Below are positions 43,389 through 52,952 of a stretch of DNA of 53,845 nucleotides, in pieces. Location of the stretch: contig MSJI02000540.1 of the NCBI GenBank assembly GCA_001931905.2, positions 1 through 53,845 of the forward strand. The letters run 5' to 3'. The notes beneath the pieces are model-generated. The model did no database searches and had not been told where the DNA came from. It saw only the letters and a program-made list of their open reading frames with translations. Origin of the DNA: Cladosporium sp. IMV 00045. Its lineage: Eukaryota > Ascomycota > Dothideomycetes > Cladosporiales > Cladosporiaceae. A program made the translations under genes and the position numbers. Positions within the stretch are counted from its first letter, which is position 1; the number at the start of each line of letters is the position of its first letter.

Positions 43389-45398
43389 CTATGCCCTTCT
43401 TGCCGCCCACCCAACCTTAGCAACACGACTAACCAAAAGAAACCCCCCACCAACAAGCAAACAAGCGCCAGCAAAGACTTGCGCCGCCAAATAAGGCTGC
43501 TCCATTGCCCTATTGACCCTGTCACTAATGAGTGCACCGCCAATAGGCGTGCCAACCAAGCACGCAATGCCGATACAGCTGAAGATACCACCAGCCTTGA
43601 CGCCCATCTTATCGGTCTCCAGCCGTGCTGCCTGCCCATCCGGCTCTCCCGTCCCTGGCTCCAAGCAGAAAGTATACACAGTCGGGGCGTAGAGAACCTG
43701 CACGCCCGCGCTGACGAAGCCGTAAAAGCACGCCACGACCGTGAGACTGGCGCGGTTGGGATGCGCGCTACTCGCTGCCCAGAGCCATATGACAGCGCTA
43801 GAGAGGAAAGCGGCGGGGATGATAGTGTTGAGGGGACCGATGCACTTGTCGGATATGAGAGCCGGGAGGAAGCGGCCCGGGAGGTTTGCGGCGAGCATGA
43901 AGATGAGCAGGTTCGTGGCCGCCGTGTCGGAGAGGTGGAGGACTTCCGAGCCGAAGCTGACGATGTAGACGAAGCCGAAGTAGACGCCGATGAAAGTGAG
44001 GAACATGCCGGCTGCGGCGGAAAGGTAGGCTAGGGAGGCGAAGGTGCGCCAGGTTAGAGGGTTAGGTGGTGGGTTTCTGTGTTTGCGTCCGTGGGTGAGA
44101 TGTTTTTGGTCGCGCATGCGGAAGACTAAATTGGGCGGTATCATTGCGGCGGTCGCTACGGCGCCTAGGATTCTCATTGTCGTCGCGAAGCCATTGGTGA
44201 CGAGAAAGTGTCTCGCCAGAAGGACGTAGACAATTCCACCAAGACAACTTCCCGCGGCTGCCAGGCCCATGGCAACGCCGATCTTTCGCTCATCGAACCA
44301 GCTCATCAGCGCCAGAATGCCCGAGCAGAATACCATACCCATACCAAGGCCAGTCAGCAGGCCTTGCGTCAGCCACAAGCTCCAGAAGGCCTTACAGAAG
44401 CTGCTTGCAAATAGTCCCGATAGCATGAGTAGAGTGCCGCCATGGAACATAGCACGGAAATAGCCAATGTCCACAAGCCTGCCGACAGGCACGCCAAGTC
44501 CGAAGACTAATGCCAGCTGCGTGCTTCCAATCCAGGCTATAGTGGAAGGAGGGGTGCCGGGCAGATAATCACGGGTGTAGTACGCCTGAAAAAGCCCAAA
44601 GGCATTGCTGATTCCCCAACAATTTCCAACCACAAGGACGGCGGTGAGAGCATGGAGCCAGGCGATACGGCCGTTCACGGGCGGAAGCGGACGGGGAGGA
44701 AGTGGCTTGTTGTAAGATGGTAAGGATCCTCCGGATGAGATAATCTTCTCTCCCTTTGGTGGCACAGGTGGTGGCTGCGAAGAGTGGACTCCCAGAACCC
44801 GTTCGACCTTGTGCACGTCACCGTCTGGGTTGTAGCGAGTGAATAGAGGTGTTGGATATGGGATGTCGCTTGGTGTGAGCGAGATACCGCGGGAAAGCCG
44901 GTGGATGGAGTTGCGGAGCGTGCGACGTGGTGGGTCGATTTCTTGTGGAGCGGGTTTGATGCTTTCGAAAGTAGTTTCTTCTAGGGGGATGTCTTCGAAA
45001 TCGTGCACGTCTTTGCATTCGAAGCTGTTGCTTTGATGAAGATGGGAATGTTGTTTGCCATCGGAAACTGAACGCCTCAGCGTAGGTCCACCCATGCTGT
45101 ATCCCAATAGCCAAGAATGTCGGGGAGCCCTATGATTCTCTGGAGTAGGTAGTATCGGAGGTGTCGAATGGCGTTTGGGATCCGCGATAGATTGACGGAT
45201 CGGTCTATTGAGCGGTGCGATTCTGCTGGGCTGTGGTAGAGGGCTAGAGCACTCTCCCAAAGCCTCGACGTCCATCTCTGCCATTTGGACGTTTCCAGAC
45301 CGACGATAGGCAAGTCTCGCAGGTTCGATTTCCAATGGCCAGGGTAAGTATCTTGACGGAAGATTGCGGCACCAGTTTTCGATACTTGATAAAGGCAT
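43389..45398 (-). CDS. MFS permease, monocarboxylate-transporter-like (MCT family)
   Basis: Read from ATG 45398 (MPLSSIENW) it is 669 residues; the frame is open 36 codons upstream without an ATG. The first 235 residues are hydrophilic, rich in Pro, Arg and Ser. They are followed by the MCT-type core: GRIAWLHALTAVLVVGNCWG, ISNAFGLFQAYYTRDYLPG, a GLGMGMVFCSGILALMSWF segment and about twelve membrane helices. Fungal members resemble yeast Mch proteins and mammalian SLC16 but do not always carry monocarboxylates, so the substrate is unknown. The unusually long N-terminal tail may carry regulatory phosphorylation sites, or its first part could be leader if a later ATG (MAEMDVEALGEC, 22 codons on) is used. 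Confidence 0.85.
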   Translation of the reverse strand: MPLSSIENWCRNLPSRYLPWPLEIEPARLAYRRSGNVQMAEMDVEALGECSSPLPQPSRIAPLNRPIRQSIADPKRHSTPPILPTPENHRAPRHSWLLGYSMGGPTLRRSVSDGKQHSHLHQSNSFECKDVHDFEDIPLEETTFESIKPAPQEIDPPRRTLRNSIHRLSRGISLTPSDIPYPTPLFTRYNPDGDVHKVERVLGVHSSQPPPVPPKGEKIISSGGSLPSYNKPLPPRPLPPVNGRIAWLHALTAVLVVGNCWGISNAFGLFQAYYTRDYLPGTPPSTIAWIGSTQLALVFGLGVPVGRLVDIGYFRAMFHGGTLLMLSGLFASSFCKAFWSLWLTQGLLTGLGMGMVFCSGILALMSWFDERKIGVAMGLAAAGSCLGGIVYVLLARHFLVTNGFATTMRILGAVATAAMIPPNLVFRMRDQKHLTHGRKHRNPPPNPLTWRTFASLAYLSAAAGMFLTFIGVYFGFVYIVSFGSEVLHLSDTAATNLLIFMLAANLPGRFLPALISDKCIGPLNTIIPAAFLSSAVIWLWAASSAHPNRASLTVVACFYGFVSAGVQVLYAPTVYTFCLEPGTGEPDGQAARLETDKMGVKAGGIFSCIGIACLVGTPIGGALISDRVNRAMEQPYLAAQVFAGACLLVGGGFLLVSRVAKVGWAARRA

Positions 45399-45506
45399 AC
45401 TGTTCGGGGATTCTAGTCGTGATGGCGATGATAGACTACAGTATTTGTTGATTAGCACAATGGTGCTTATTGTTTGCTGCGTGTCACAATCCCAATCAGC
45501 AGGCAA

Positions 45507-45833
45507 TGAGGGTATCAGCGGGCCATGATTGCTTAGGCGACGGCCATTTCCCTACCGTGCTTCGTCGATCTAAAGTGAAGGTTGTATTGTTTCCTCGAGT
45601 ATTTGATTGATCTTCAATGTAGGAAGTGACAGTTGACGCAACGTTGAAAAAGTCGTTGTGGAAGTTCCCAAGTAGGGTCTGCGCCTAATGGCTGTATCAT
45701 ATGTACGGCCGTTACAGTCAATAGTCAATTCTGGGCGGCGTCTTTTCACTGTGGTTTTCCAATAGTCCGCTTCAAAACTCAAACGCCAGAGATATGCCTT
45801 GAAAAAAAAAATAAAAAAAAACCCAGAACCAGC
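45507..45833. other. Intergenic region between permease and SH3 gene
   Basis: About 0.3 kb between two minus-strand genes. It contains the SH3 gene's 3' untranslated region, with an A-rich plus-strand tract at 45800-45821 that is T-rich in the transcribed sense. It should also carry the permease promoter. No gene is recognised. Confidence 0.45.
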
Positions 45834-46763
45834 TTAAAATATACCGTTGACAATGTTGCCGCCAAGGGTAGCACCGGCACCAAAGATGGTGGCGTTACCG
45901 AGCTTCTTACCAAACTTCTTGCCGTTCTCCTCGATCTTGCTGGGAGCCTTGCCTTCACCGTTACCCATGCCTGATAAGTATGGTCAGCATTAAAGTTTAC
46001 GACTAACAATTCATGCTATCAGGGAAACTTACCAGAGACTTCGAGCGGAGCGTTGCCATAGTTGTTGGTAGTGTTGCTGGGTGGAGGCCCGGCAGGTGCC
46101 TTCTCGTCGATGACACGGACGTATGAGCGAGGGAAGATGCCTTCCATGCCGGTGCGGGTAGAGCGGCCCTTCCACCACTCGGCGTTCATGTATTCGGTAA
46201 CAGTGATATGGTCGTTCGGCTGGAGCGCAAGGTCACCGGCGTCGTTCGAGTTGTAGGGGTAGAGAGCGGTGGCCTGAGCGAGAGGCGGGAAGCTCGCCTG
46301 CGGAGGAGGTCCAGGAGGTGCACCGTAGGCGGGTGGAGGCGCTGGTGATGCGGCAGGCGGCGGCTGGTAGTAGCTGTTGTCCCTCTTCTCGTCTGCGGCT
46401 CTGTTTGCTGCGTAGCCATTGTTCTGTCCGTAGCTGGGGTTCTGCTGTCCATATCCGTTGTTCTGGAGGTTCATGTTTCCCATGGCGGAAGCCGGAGGCT
46501 GCGGGGTGCCGACCTGTGAGTTGGCCGAGGGCACGGCACCGACGGAGATAGGGGCGTGGAGGGCAGTCTGCTGCGGCATGCGCTGGAGGAGGTCGGAGAG
46601 AGTCTGCGGAGTGATGACAGCGGCGTCGGTGAGGTATTCGAGTTCCTGGAGTATGGGTGTCAGTTTGGATCAGCCGCGCCATCTTGATTGGGAGACATAC
46701 AGCCTTGATGGTGCGAATGGAGCGGTTCACCATTGCGGTGTGCATCTCCTCAATTGGCGCCAT
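45834..46763 (-). CDS. LSB1: SH3-domain actin-regulating protein (Lsb1/Pin3-like)
   Basis: Three exons on the minus strand, 46701-46763, 46033-46645 and 45834-45970, with introns of 55 and 62 nt, give 270 residues. Exon 1 encodes MAPIEEMHTAMVNRSIRTI and continues into ELEYLTDAAVITPQTLSDLL. This helical N-terminus, followed by a Pro/Gln/Tyr-rich linker, an SH3 domain (TALYPYNSNDAGDLALQPND to GIFPRSYVRV) and a C-terminal KKLGNATIFGAGATLGGNIV, matches the fungal Lsb1/Pin3 family. In yeast these proteins bind the WASP homologue Las17, restrain actin nucleation and affect prion maintenance. The Q/N/Y-rich linker here (NNGYGQQNPSYGQNNGY) is prion-like in composition. The last exon is only 137 nt and carries the conserved tail, so missing it would truncate the annotation. 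Confidence 0.9.
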
Positions 46764-47510
46764 GTTGCAGGTGATTGACCGCGGATGTTGCTGCGAGAGA
46801 GCGATTGGTGATGTCGATACAACCAAATCAGGGTGGAGGTGGAGGTGGAAGTAGGTTCAAGTTATTATTAGCTGTAGGGCTGCAGGTCTGGAGAGCACGG
46901 AAGATGCGGGTGAAGTTGACGAGTCCCAAGGCTGCCACGAGCTTGGCGGGCTCAGGGACACGACTCCCACTCATCACTCGTGTCACCCTTCCATCAACCT
47001 GCCTTAAAGTCGTGGCTCCGAGGGGTCATGAGAATGAGAATGCTATCTGTCCATGGAAACATGCATCCTTTCAACTGTTCAAGATCATCGCCGAGGCTCA
47101 ACTTCAGCCCTACGTTGACCGGTCTCAACATGAATACCAATTTCGGCAGCAATGACCCGGACCCTGGCATTGTGACCATATTCTCTTGCCGACATACAGT
47201 ATCCTGAGAAACGCTCTTAATGCTTCGCTCACCTAGCGTTCGCTGATTTGTCTTCACCGAGGAGGATTTCAAGATTCGTACATCGCAGCGGAGTTTGCCC
47301 ACCGAGGCATCATGGATTACTATACGTGCTGCACATGTAATCATCACCGAGGTTCTCAATCGAATATCGGAACACTCGAAGAATTCTTCAGCAATCACTG
47401 CTCCAATTAAATACACGACGACCCGCATCCGTAGTTTCCCTCCCATGCAAGACAATTCACAATACCCCTTCAGGTTGGACCCGACCCAGCATTGCGTTAG
47501 CATTAACTCA
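46764..47510. promoter_or_regulatory. Divergent promoter between SH3 gene and dehydrogenase
   Basis: About 0.75 kb separates two divergently transcribed genes. GGTGGAGGTGGAGGTGG-type purine repeats near 46832-46850 lie close to the SH3 gene start. The rest has no recognisable element. Confidence 0.45.
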
Positions 47511-48793
47511 ATGGCTTCCATGAAAGCGATCGGAGTAGCCAGCTACGGACCTGTGGACAACTTCGAAGCCCGCATTGTGCCAAAACCGGGTAGTCCCAAA
47601 GGACGCGATGTCCTTGTTCAGTATGTCGCGAGTGTTCACCGTTCTTTCAAGATGCTGATGTCTCCACTAGGGTCAAGGCATGCTCTGTCAACCCGATCGA
47701 CATCAAGATCCGAGGAGGTGTTTATGATGATACGCCAGGTAAGCCACTGCAGCACGAGATGACAATCAATTGCTGACAGTGTCGAGATTACTACGATCGC
47801 GCTCCCAAGGGTTTCCATATCATCGGGTATGATGGCGCTGGAACCATCCTGGAGGTCGGACCTGATTGTGTGAGCTTCAAACCCGGTGACGACGTGTCCT
47901 GGGTAGGAGCCACCACCCGTCAAGGCAGCAATGCCGAGTATCAGCTCGTCAACGAGTTGCATTGCACTCACAAGCCCAAGGCCTTGGGCTTTGTTGAAGC
48001 AGCGAGTTACGGATTGACCTTTGGGACAGCCTTCCAGTCGCTGTATCATCGACTTGAGATCAAGCCCAGGGAGGATGCAGGGATTCTGATCGTATGTGCA
48101 CATCATCCTTTTACTAAGGGCTACATGGTTTGATGAGTAACTCACTTTCCTGCGCAACAGATCAATGGCGGCGGTGGGGTTGGCAGTGCTGCTATCCAGC
48201 TAGCACGGAATGTCTTGGGACTCAAAGCCGTAGTTGCGACAACTTCCAGAGAAGACACGTCCAAGTATTGCAGAAAAATGGGAGCAACTCATGTGATCAA
48301 TCACAAAGAAAACCTCCTCGAACAAGTCAAGGCTCTAGACCTCGACGTTGACATCAAGTACACAGACGCCCCCCTGAATTTCCGCGATGCCGACAGCTGA
48401 CCATCCCACAGATACGTCTACATCCTAGCACCGACCGAACAATACATCGACGCCGTCGCCAAGATCTGCGCGCCATTCAGCAAAGTCTGCACCATCGTCC
48501 AGGCTGACGTGAACCTGTACGGATCCCAATTCATGTCCAAGTCGATGACTTTCTCCTGGGATTGGCTCGGAACTGCAGCCTTCCACGGCACTCGTGTCGA
48601 AGGCTATCGCGACATCTTTGGAACACTCTCGGAGCTTTTCGAGAAGGGGGTACTCGTGTCGACTCTCACGAAACGTTACAAACTGACTCTCGAGGGGTTG
48701 AAGGAAGCCCATCGCCAAATTGAGTCTAAGGCCACAGTGGGGAAAGTCGGGCTTGGTGTAGATGATCTTGGAGAAGGTCAGGCGTTCTGTTAG
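47511..48793 (+). CDS. Medium-chain dehydrogenase/reductase (zinc-type alcohol dehydrogenase-like)
   Basis: Five exons, 47511-47620, 47671-47738, 47787-48091, 48161-48357 and 48412-48793, give 353 residues. The introns are 50, 48, 69 and 54 nt. Each junction restores conserved sequence: VQVKACSVNPIDIKIRGG, TPDYYDRAPKGFHIIG, ILIINGGGGVGSAAIQLA and DIKYVYILAP. It has the GroES-like N-domain and a Rossmann GGGGVGS motif. The catalytic zinc ligands of classical alcohol dehydrogenases are not obvious (VNPIDIKIRGG is the zinc-independent, quinone-oxidoreductase-like form), so it is likely an NADPH-dependent reductase of the YCR102C/ZADH-like type. The substrate is unknown. Two ATGs, at 47511 and 47520, compete as start. 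Confidence 0.87.
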
Positions 48794-49234
48794 ATACGAG
48801 AATAAGTGTCTTCAATCAAGAGATGAGGTGCGTACTTCAAATTATGCTTGATCGGTCTAACTCAGTAAAGCCATATCCTTTTGAACTGTTGGCCCTCTGG
48901 GGAGTCTTCGCTGTCACTCTTTCCAACAACAGCTACAATATTCTCTGTAACATCGCATCGCTGTTCAATGAATTTCCCTAGACAGAACTCGCAGGAGAAA
49001 AACAGATCGATACAATTTGCTTGCGCACTAACATGCTTGAACCACCCGTGTGTAGAATACTGCGGAGCACTACTACGATTACAGATACCTTATCAAGAGA
49101 TGGGGCAATTCTGGGGATACAGAAAATTCGACCCGTAATGGATACGCTGCGCGACTTATGCAATGACTTTGAGCAACCTCCAACCAAAGTGTTCATTCAA
49201 GCATCCGAGCGCAAAGCCCTCCCTACCAATGCTA
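48794..49234. other. Convergent intergenic region
   Basis: About 0.44 kb between the 3' ends of the dehydrogenase (plus) and the SnoaL-like gene (minus). Short overlapping frames only; nothing recognised. Confidence 0.5.
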
Positions 49235-49744
49235 CTATCTATCCGAAGGCAAAAGCTTCTTCAATAAGCCTACTGTCTTGGTCTTGTCCCAGTATAAGCT
49301 GGTATCCTTGAACTGAAGCCCGAGGTATCCTTCCGGGTCATCAGAAGGCCCAATGACTGTGACCCAAGCGACTGAGGTGGCTGTATCCGGCACGTCTGAA
49401 GTGTTGCCTTTGATCCACAACTTGCGGCGGAAACCAGCGTGTACTCTATACTCGCTGCCATCTTTGTAGCGGATGTAGTACTCGGGGACGTGATCGATCT
49501 TCTCGAATGTGAAGAATAGCTCGGTCATCCAGTTCTGCATCTCTTCTGCGCCGCTATATGTAGCTCCTGTTTCGCTTCGGTACTTGGTGGTCGAGCTGTA
49601 CCATCTGGTCATCGGTCCTTCGGCGAACGTCCTCGTGTTTACTGCATGCGCGTAACCTTCGAAGAATCGTTGGTCTTCAGGCTTCGAAGGGTCGGCAATA
49701 GTCCAGTCCCAGGCGCGATCTACGTATAGATCGTGTGGTGCCAT
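49235..49744 (-). CDS. SnoaL/NTF2-like small protein
   Basis: A 169-residue intronless protein beginning MAPHDLYVDRAWDW. Features include a short helical start (EDQRFFEGYAHAVNTR) and long beta-strand-like segments (ATSVAWVTVIG, YLGLQFKDTSLYW). With these it resembles the small NTF2/SnoaL-fold proteins common in filamentous fungi, some of which act as cyclases or isomerases in secondary metabolism. No catalytic residues can be assigned with confidence and no biosynthetic core gene lies beside it, so function remains open. No signal peptide is present. Confidence 0.65.
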   Translation of the reverse strand: MAPHDLYVDRAWDWTIADPSKPEDQRFFEGYAHAVNTRTFAEGPMTRWYSSTTKYRSETGATYSGAEEMQNWMTELFFTFEKIDHVPEYYIRYKDGSEYRVHAGFRRKLWIKGNTSDVPDTATSVAWVTVIGPSDDPEGYLGLQFKDTSLYWDKTKTVGLLKKLLPSDR

Positions 49745-50459
49745 CGTGTTTGTTAGGTGTTTTGGCTCTTAGCGTTCGTCGGTGGTTGGGAATGGCAATT
49801 GGATATGACGGTGAGAGTGCTCTGATAATGTGTTTATTTTGTATTCGATCATCGCCGCACTACGGTGATTATCATCTCAGTTGTTGAAAGCGAAGAAGGA
49901 ATTCAATCTTTGAACCTAGGTGATCAGTCAACAAAGCTGTGATCTGAGTGCCGGTCTTCAGCTCTACTTCACGGCTCCTTCAATGAACGATCTCTTCTGT
50001 CAAACATGCTTGAAAAGAGAAGCCGAGGCTTCCTTTTGCACGATCACAAATCATCATGTTTGCACCTTCGATGTTCAGCCTACGATTACATCATTGAACG
50101 TGTCCGCCCAGGTTCGATACTGTAAGACCATAGTACGTACAAATTGAAGAGAGCTGCACGCTGGTCACACCTCAAGTGCCTAGTGGTGTGTGGAAACCAC
50201 TCACCACTGGAGCATTTCTTTTTCTACGTAACGCCGGGTCCTCGTGCAACAGATGATGTCTGACATTGTGGATTCAGTTGACCAAGTCTCACATGAGGAA
50301 GAATATCCATCTCAATCAAACAGGGCACCGATCGCACAGTACCAATCTATAGGCGTCCACACGGCGGACTAGGATCAGCGTTCCGTAACTTCGTTGAAGA
50401 TAGACATTGAGTCATGACGATGAAAAGTGAGCCGCAAAAAAGACGACAGATGTATTCAG
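49745..50459. other. Intergenic region
   Basis: About 0.7 kb between two minus-strand genes, including the promoter of the SnoaL-like gene and the 3' end of the metallo-hydrolase gene. Only short frames without domains. Confidence 0.5.
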
Positions 50460-51302
50460 CTACTTGTGCTTTGCAAGCGCTGCTCCTGACCAAAGAGACC
50501 CTGGGTTCAGTCGTTCAGGGTAGCGATCCATCATCGAATTGTATATATCCTCGGCCGTATCAGAATCGGCTGCAACCCGGTTGAAATGCTCGAAGTAAGC
50601 CTTTGTCTCGCTAATGCTATCAGGGCCGAAGGAGCTGTTCGGATCACTATGTCCGCCGATCACCACTTTTGCATTCAAGGTTGACAGCTTGTCTAATGCT
50701 GCAGTCCAAGCCAGCCGTGACTCGAGACTTCCGGACTCCCCCATATACGGATGGGTGTTGCCGTAGACAGAGTCGCCTGCAACAAGCAGACTTATCGATG
50801 GAATCCATAACGCTGTCGTCTCATCGCAATCAGTATGCCCTAGTCTGATTACCACAAGTCTTTCGCTCTCCAACTCAAACTCGTCCGTCTGCAACGGCTG
50901 CGCAGATGCAAAGCTGTCTGGGATTTGCCCTGGAAACAGCGTTTCCCACAAGCCCTGTTTTCTTTCTGGGGTGTGTTCCCTTTCCATCCTCACTGCAACC
51001 TCGGGTGTGGCAAGGATGACTGCGCCTGGGAACCGTTCAAGAAGAATTGCGCTTCCAAAATGGTGATCCCCATGCGCATGGGTGATGTAGATAGCAACGA
51101 GATTCTTTCCGCTGGCCGTAACCCAATCTGCCAAATCTTTCGCAGCCTGAATGGTCAGCTGAGTGTCGACGAGAATAGCATCCCTCTGGCCGTAGATAAG
51201 TGTTGAGCTCGTTGGAACGCGTCGCAAGTGATCGGAGCCCGCGGGACCGGTGCGAGTGGCGCTGGGCCTCTCGCTGAAGAAGACTTTGTGTTGGAGAACC
51301 AT
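50460..51302 (-). CDS. Metallo-beta-lactamase-fold hydrolase
   Basis: A 280-residue intronless protein with the complete metal-ligand set of the superfamily: THAHGDHHFG (His75, His77, Asp79, His80), GHTDCDET (His156), AGDSVYG (Asp177) and GGHSD (His218). The family includes glyoxalase II, lactonases and many fungal detoxification enzymes. This member resembles the stand-alone fungal MBL-fold hydrolases, whose natural substrates are mostly unknown. There is no signal peptide, so it is probably cytosolic. The ATG at 51302 directly precedes the conserved N-terminal strand (VLQHKVFF). Confidence 0.87.
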   Translation of the reverse strand: MVLQHKVFFSERPSATRTGPAGSDHLRRVPTSSTLIYGQRDAILVDTQLTIQAAKDLADWVTASGKNLVAIYITHAHGDHHFGSAILLERFPGAVILATPEVAVRMEREHTPERKQGLWETLFPGQIPDSFASAQPLQTDEFELESERLVVIRLGHTDCDETTALWIPSISLLVAGDSVYGNTHPYMGESGSLESRLAWTAALDKLSTLNAKVVIGGHSDPNSSFGPDSISETKAYFEHFNRVAADSDTAEDIYNSMMDRYPERLNPGSLWSGAALAKHK

Positions 51303-51780
51303 GGTATAGTTATTTCGTTGACAGTAGTAAAACGTTCTGCAACGGCAAGGTCCTAGGAAAGAGGTGGCTGTAGGATAAGAAAACGAGAGTTCCTAGACTG
51401 TATGAACCGGAACTTATATGGGTCTAAGAAAGGCACTTGGTCGTCGCCATGTATGCATTCGCCTTGGGCAACTGTGGTTGATAATCAGTATAGCTCTTGG
51501 AGAACAGCATCAACCTGCCGAGGTGATCAAGTGGTCAATATTCTCAGGGGTCTGATGACTGATCCCGCCCGAGCCAACGTCAGTCGCTGACAGACTTTTG
51601 TAGTGTTACTAAAACCTCTATATCGCTTCTAATCATACTCTGTTGACACGTACGAGATGAGGTGACGTGGCGTGGATTGTTGTAAATTGTTCATCACTTC
51701 GGACGCATCTCTAGAGAACGAGGATCAATCCCACCCAATTCCCCCTCAAGGCAAGTGTACATTCAAAACGCCTTCAGCGG
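51303..51780. other. Intergenic region
   Basis: About 0.5 kb between the hydrolase start and the amidoligase relic. I looked here for the missing N-terminal part of the amidoligase and did not find it. Confidence 0.45.
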
Positions 51781-52233
51781 TTGTTTTTTAGAGGCGATCC
51801 CGTCCCTCTCGAGGCGGTATCGGGCATCCTGGCAACAAACCAACAGTGGGAGCGCGAGATCACATCATTTCGGGATGCCCAGAAAGCGGTCTTCCACGAA
51901 CCTGCACGCTGGACAGCTTGCGGGGCGCACATCCACATCACTCCGGGGACTTGGGACAAGCGGTGGTCTCTTTATCAGCTCGGAACCATCACTGTGGGAA
52001 TAGTACGGTACGACGACCTCGTGCAAGAAATGCTGCCGGCAAACCGGAGGACCATCAGAACCCTCGAAAATCCCATGACAACCATACATCCAACCACCTC
52101 GGAACAGTACGAACACCGGCCCTCAAATGCCTGTGGCGAACCAGTCTTCTTTATGACAGACGCACATATACATTGTGGCTACGCAAGCTCGCACGCACCA
52201 GGATCCAACATACCAGGCTCCAACATACGATGA
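51781..52233 (+). pseudogene. Truncated amidoligase-family relic
   Basis: The frame has no ATG at its start and resembles the middle of fungal putative amidoligase (ATP-grasp-related, PF12224-type) proteins. It reads DPVPLEAVSGILATNQQWE, then CGAHIHITPGTW and a helix ending MLPANRRT; compare the family pattern VPLEVVSPIL...CGxHxH...LLPxxRR. The N-terminal part containing the usual GVEIE motif is missing from the upstream DNA. After about 52080 the translation no longer resembles the family and ends in a 15-bp tandem duplication. It is therefore most likely a 5'-truncated pseudogene, although a distant first exon beyond a very long intron cannot be excluded. The natural substrates of fungal amidoligases are unknown. 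Confidence 0.6.
52197..52226 (+). repeat. 15-bp tandem duplication
   Basis: Two adjacent near-identical units reading ACCAGGATCCAACAT and ACCAGGCTCCAACAT sit at the end of the amidoligase relic. They give PGSNIPGSNI in the frame of that relic and are probably a replication-slippage product. Confidence 0.7.
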
Positions 52234-52952
52234 GCTCTTCAATTTATCAGGCCTGCGCTCAGCACTAGACCCGTTGCAATACGGGCAATCTGGCTCTGCA
52301 TCGTACCTGGATTCTCGTGCTAACTCCAATCCATATGGTGCGACATGCGTAAGTCGACTACAGGCTCTCACCATATCATTATTGGTGAAAGCGGTGGAAC
52401 CCTTACCGGCAGAGACTCGCAGCTGGAATGCCTGGATAATGACCCTCATAATGCGTACGATGATGCGTGGACTTGAATAAAGTACTTATAGTTTTTGATA
52501 CAATGGTATACCCTCTGTTCGCAAGTTTCGACCTTATGTCAGCATGAAATGCAAGCTCGTTTTACGACGCGAAAGGGCCATTACTCCAGTATCGGATTTT
52601 GAACAACCCTAGCTGTTCAACAAACAAATGGTCAATTACCACGACCGTTGAAGGAAGCCAATGTGACAAGCGGTAGAAAGATCAGGAAAGATGACAAAAA
52701 CATACAACAAGCGAGAGCTTATGTATAGCAGAACGGAGGAAATGCATCCTTCTCACTCCACACCGACTGGGAATGCAGTGCCCTACCCGCGCAAGAGTGG
52801 CCTCCCGGAAAGCAGCCCTAGTAGCTTCTGGCTTATACAATCAACTGCAAAATGTCTGTTACAGGTGGTTAATACGAGGCTTAGCCGGCTTTCCAGCTTT
52901 ATATAGGGTTCCTTATATAAACGTGGAAACTAGTACTAGCATCACACTTATG
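52234..52952. other. Stretch before the RIP tract, no recognisable gene
   Basis: Several short frames occur (up to 101 codons at 52175-52480), none with a recognisable domain. Base composition and CA/TG content are normal until about 52950, where the RIP-like tract begins. Confidence 0.45.

Noticed and set aside
50100..50125. A GGTTCGA box resembling a tRNA B box
   Set aside because: No matching acceptor stem, D arm or A box could be placed around it, so it is not called a tRNA.
49235..51302. A secondary-metabolite cluster built from the SnoaL-like protein, dehydrogenase and metallo-hydrolase
   Set aside because: No PKS, NRPS, terpene synthase or P450 lies in the window, and these three families are common outside clusters.
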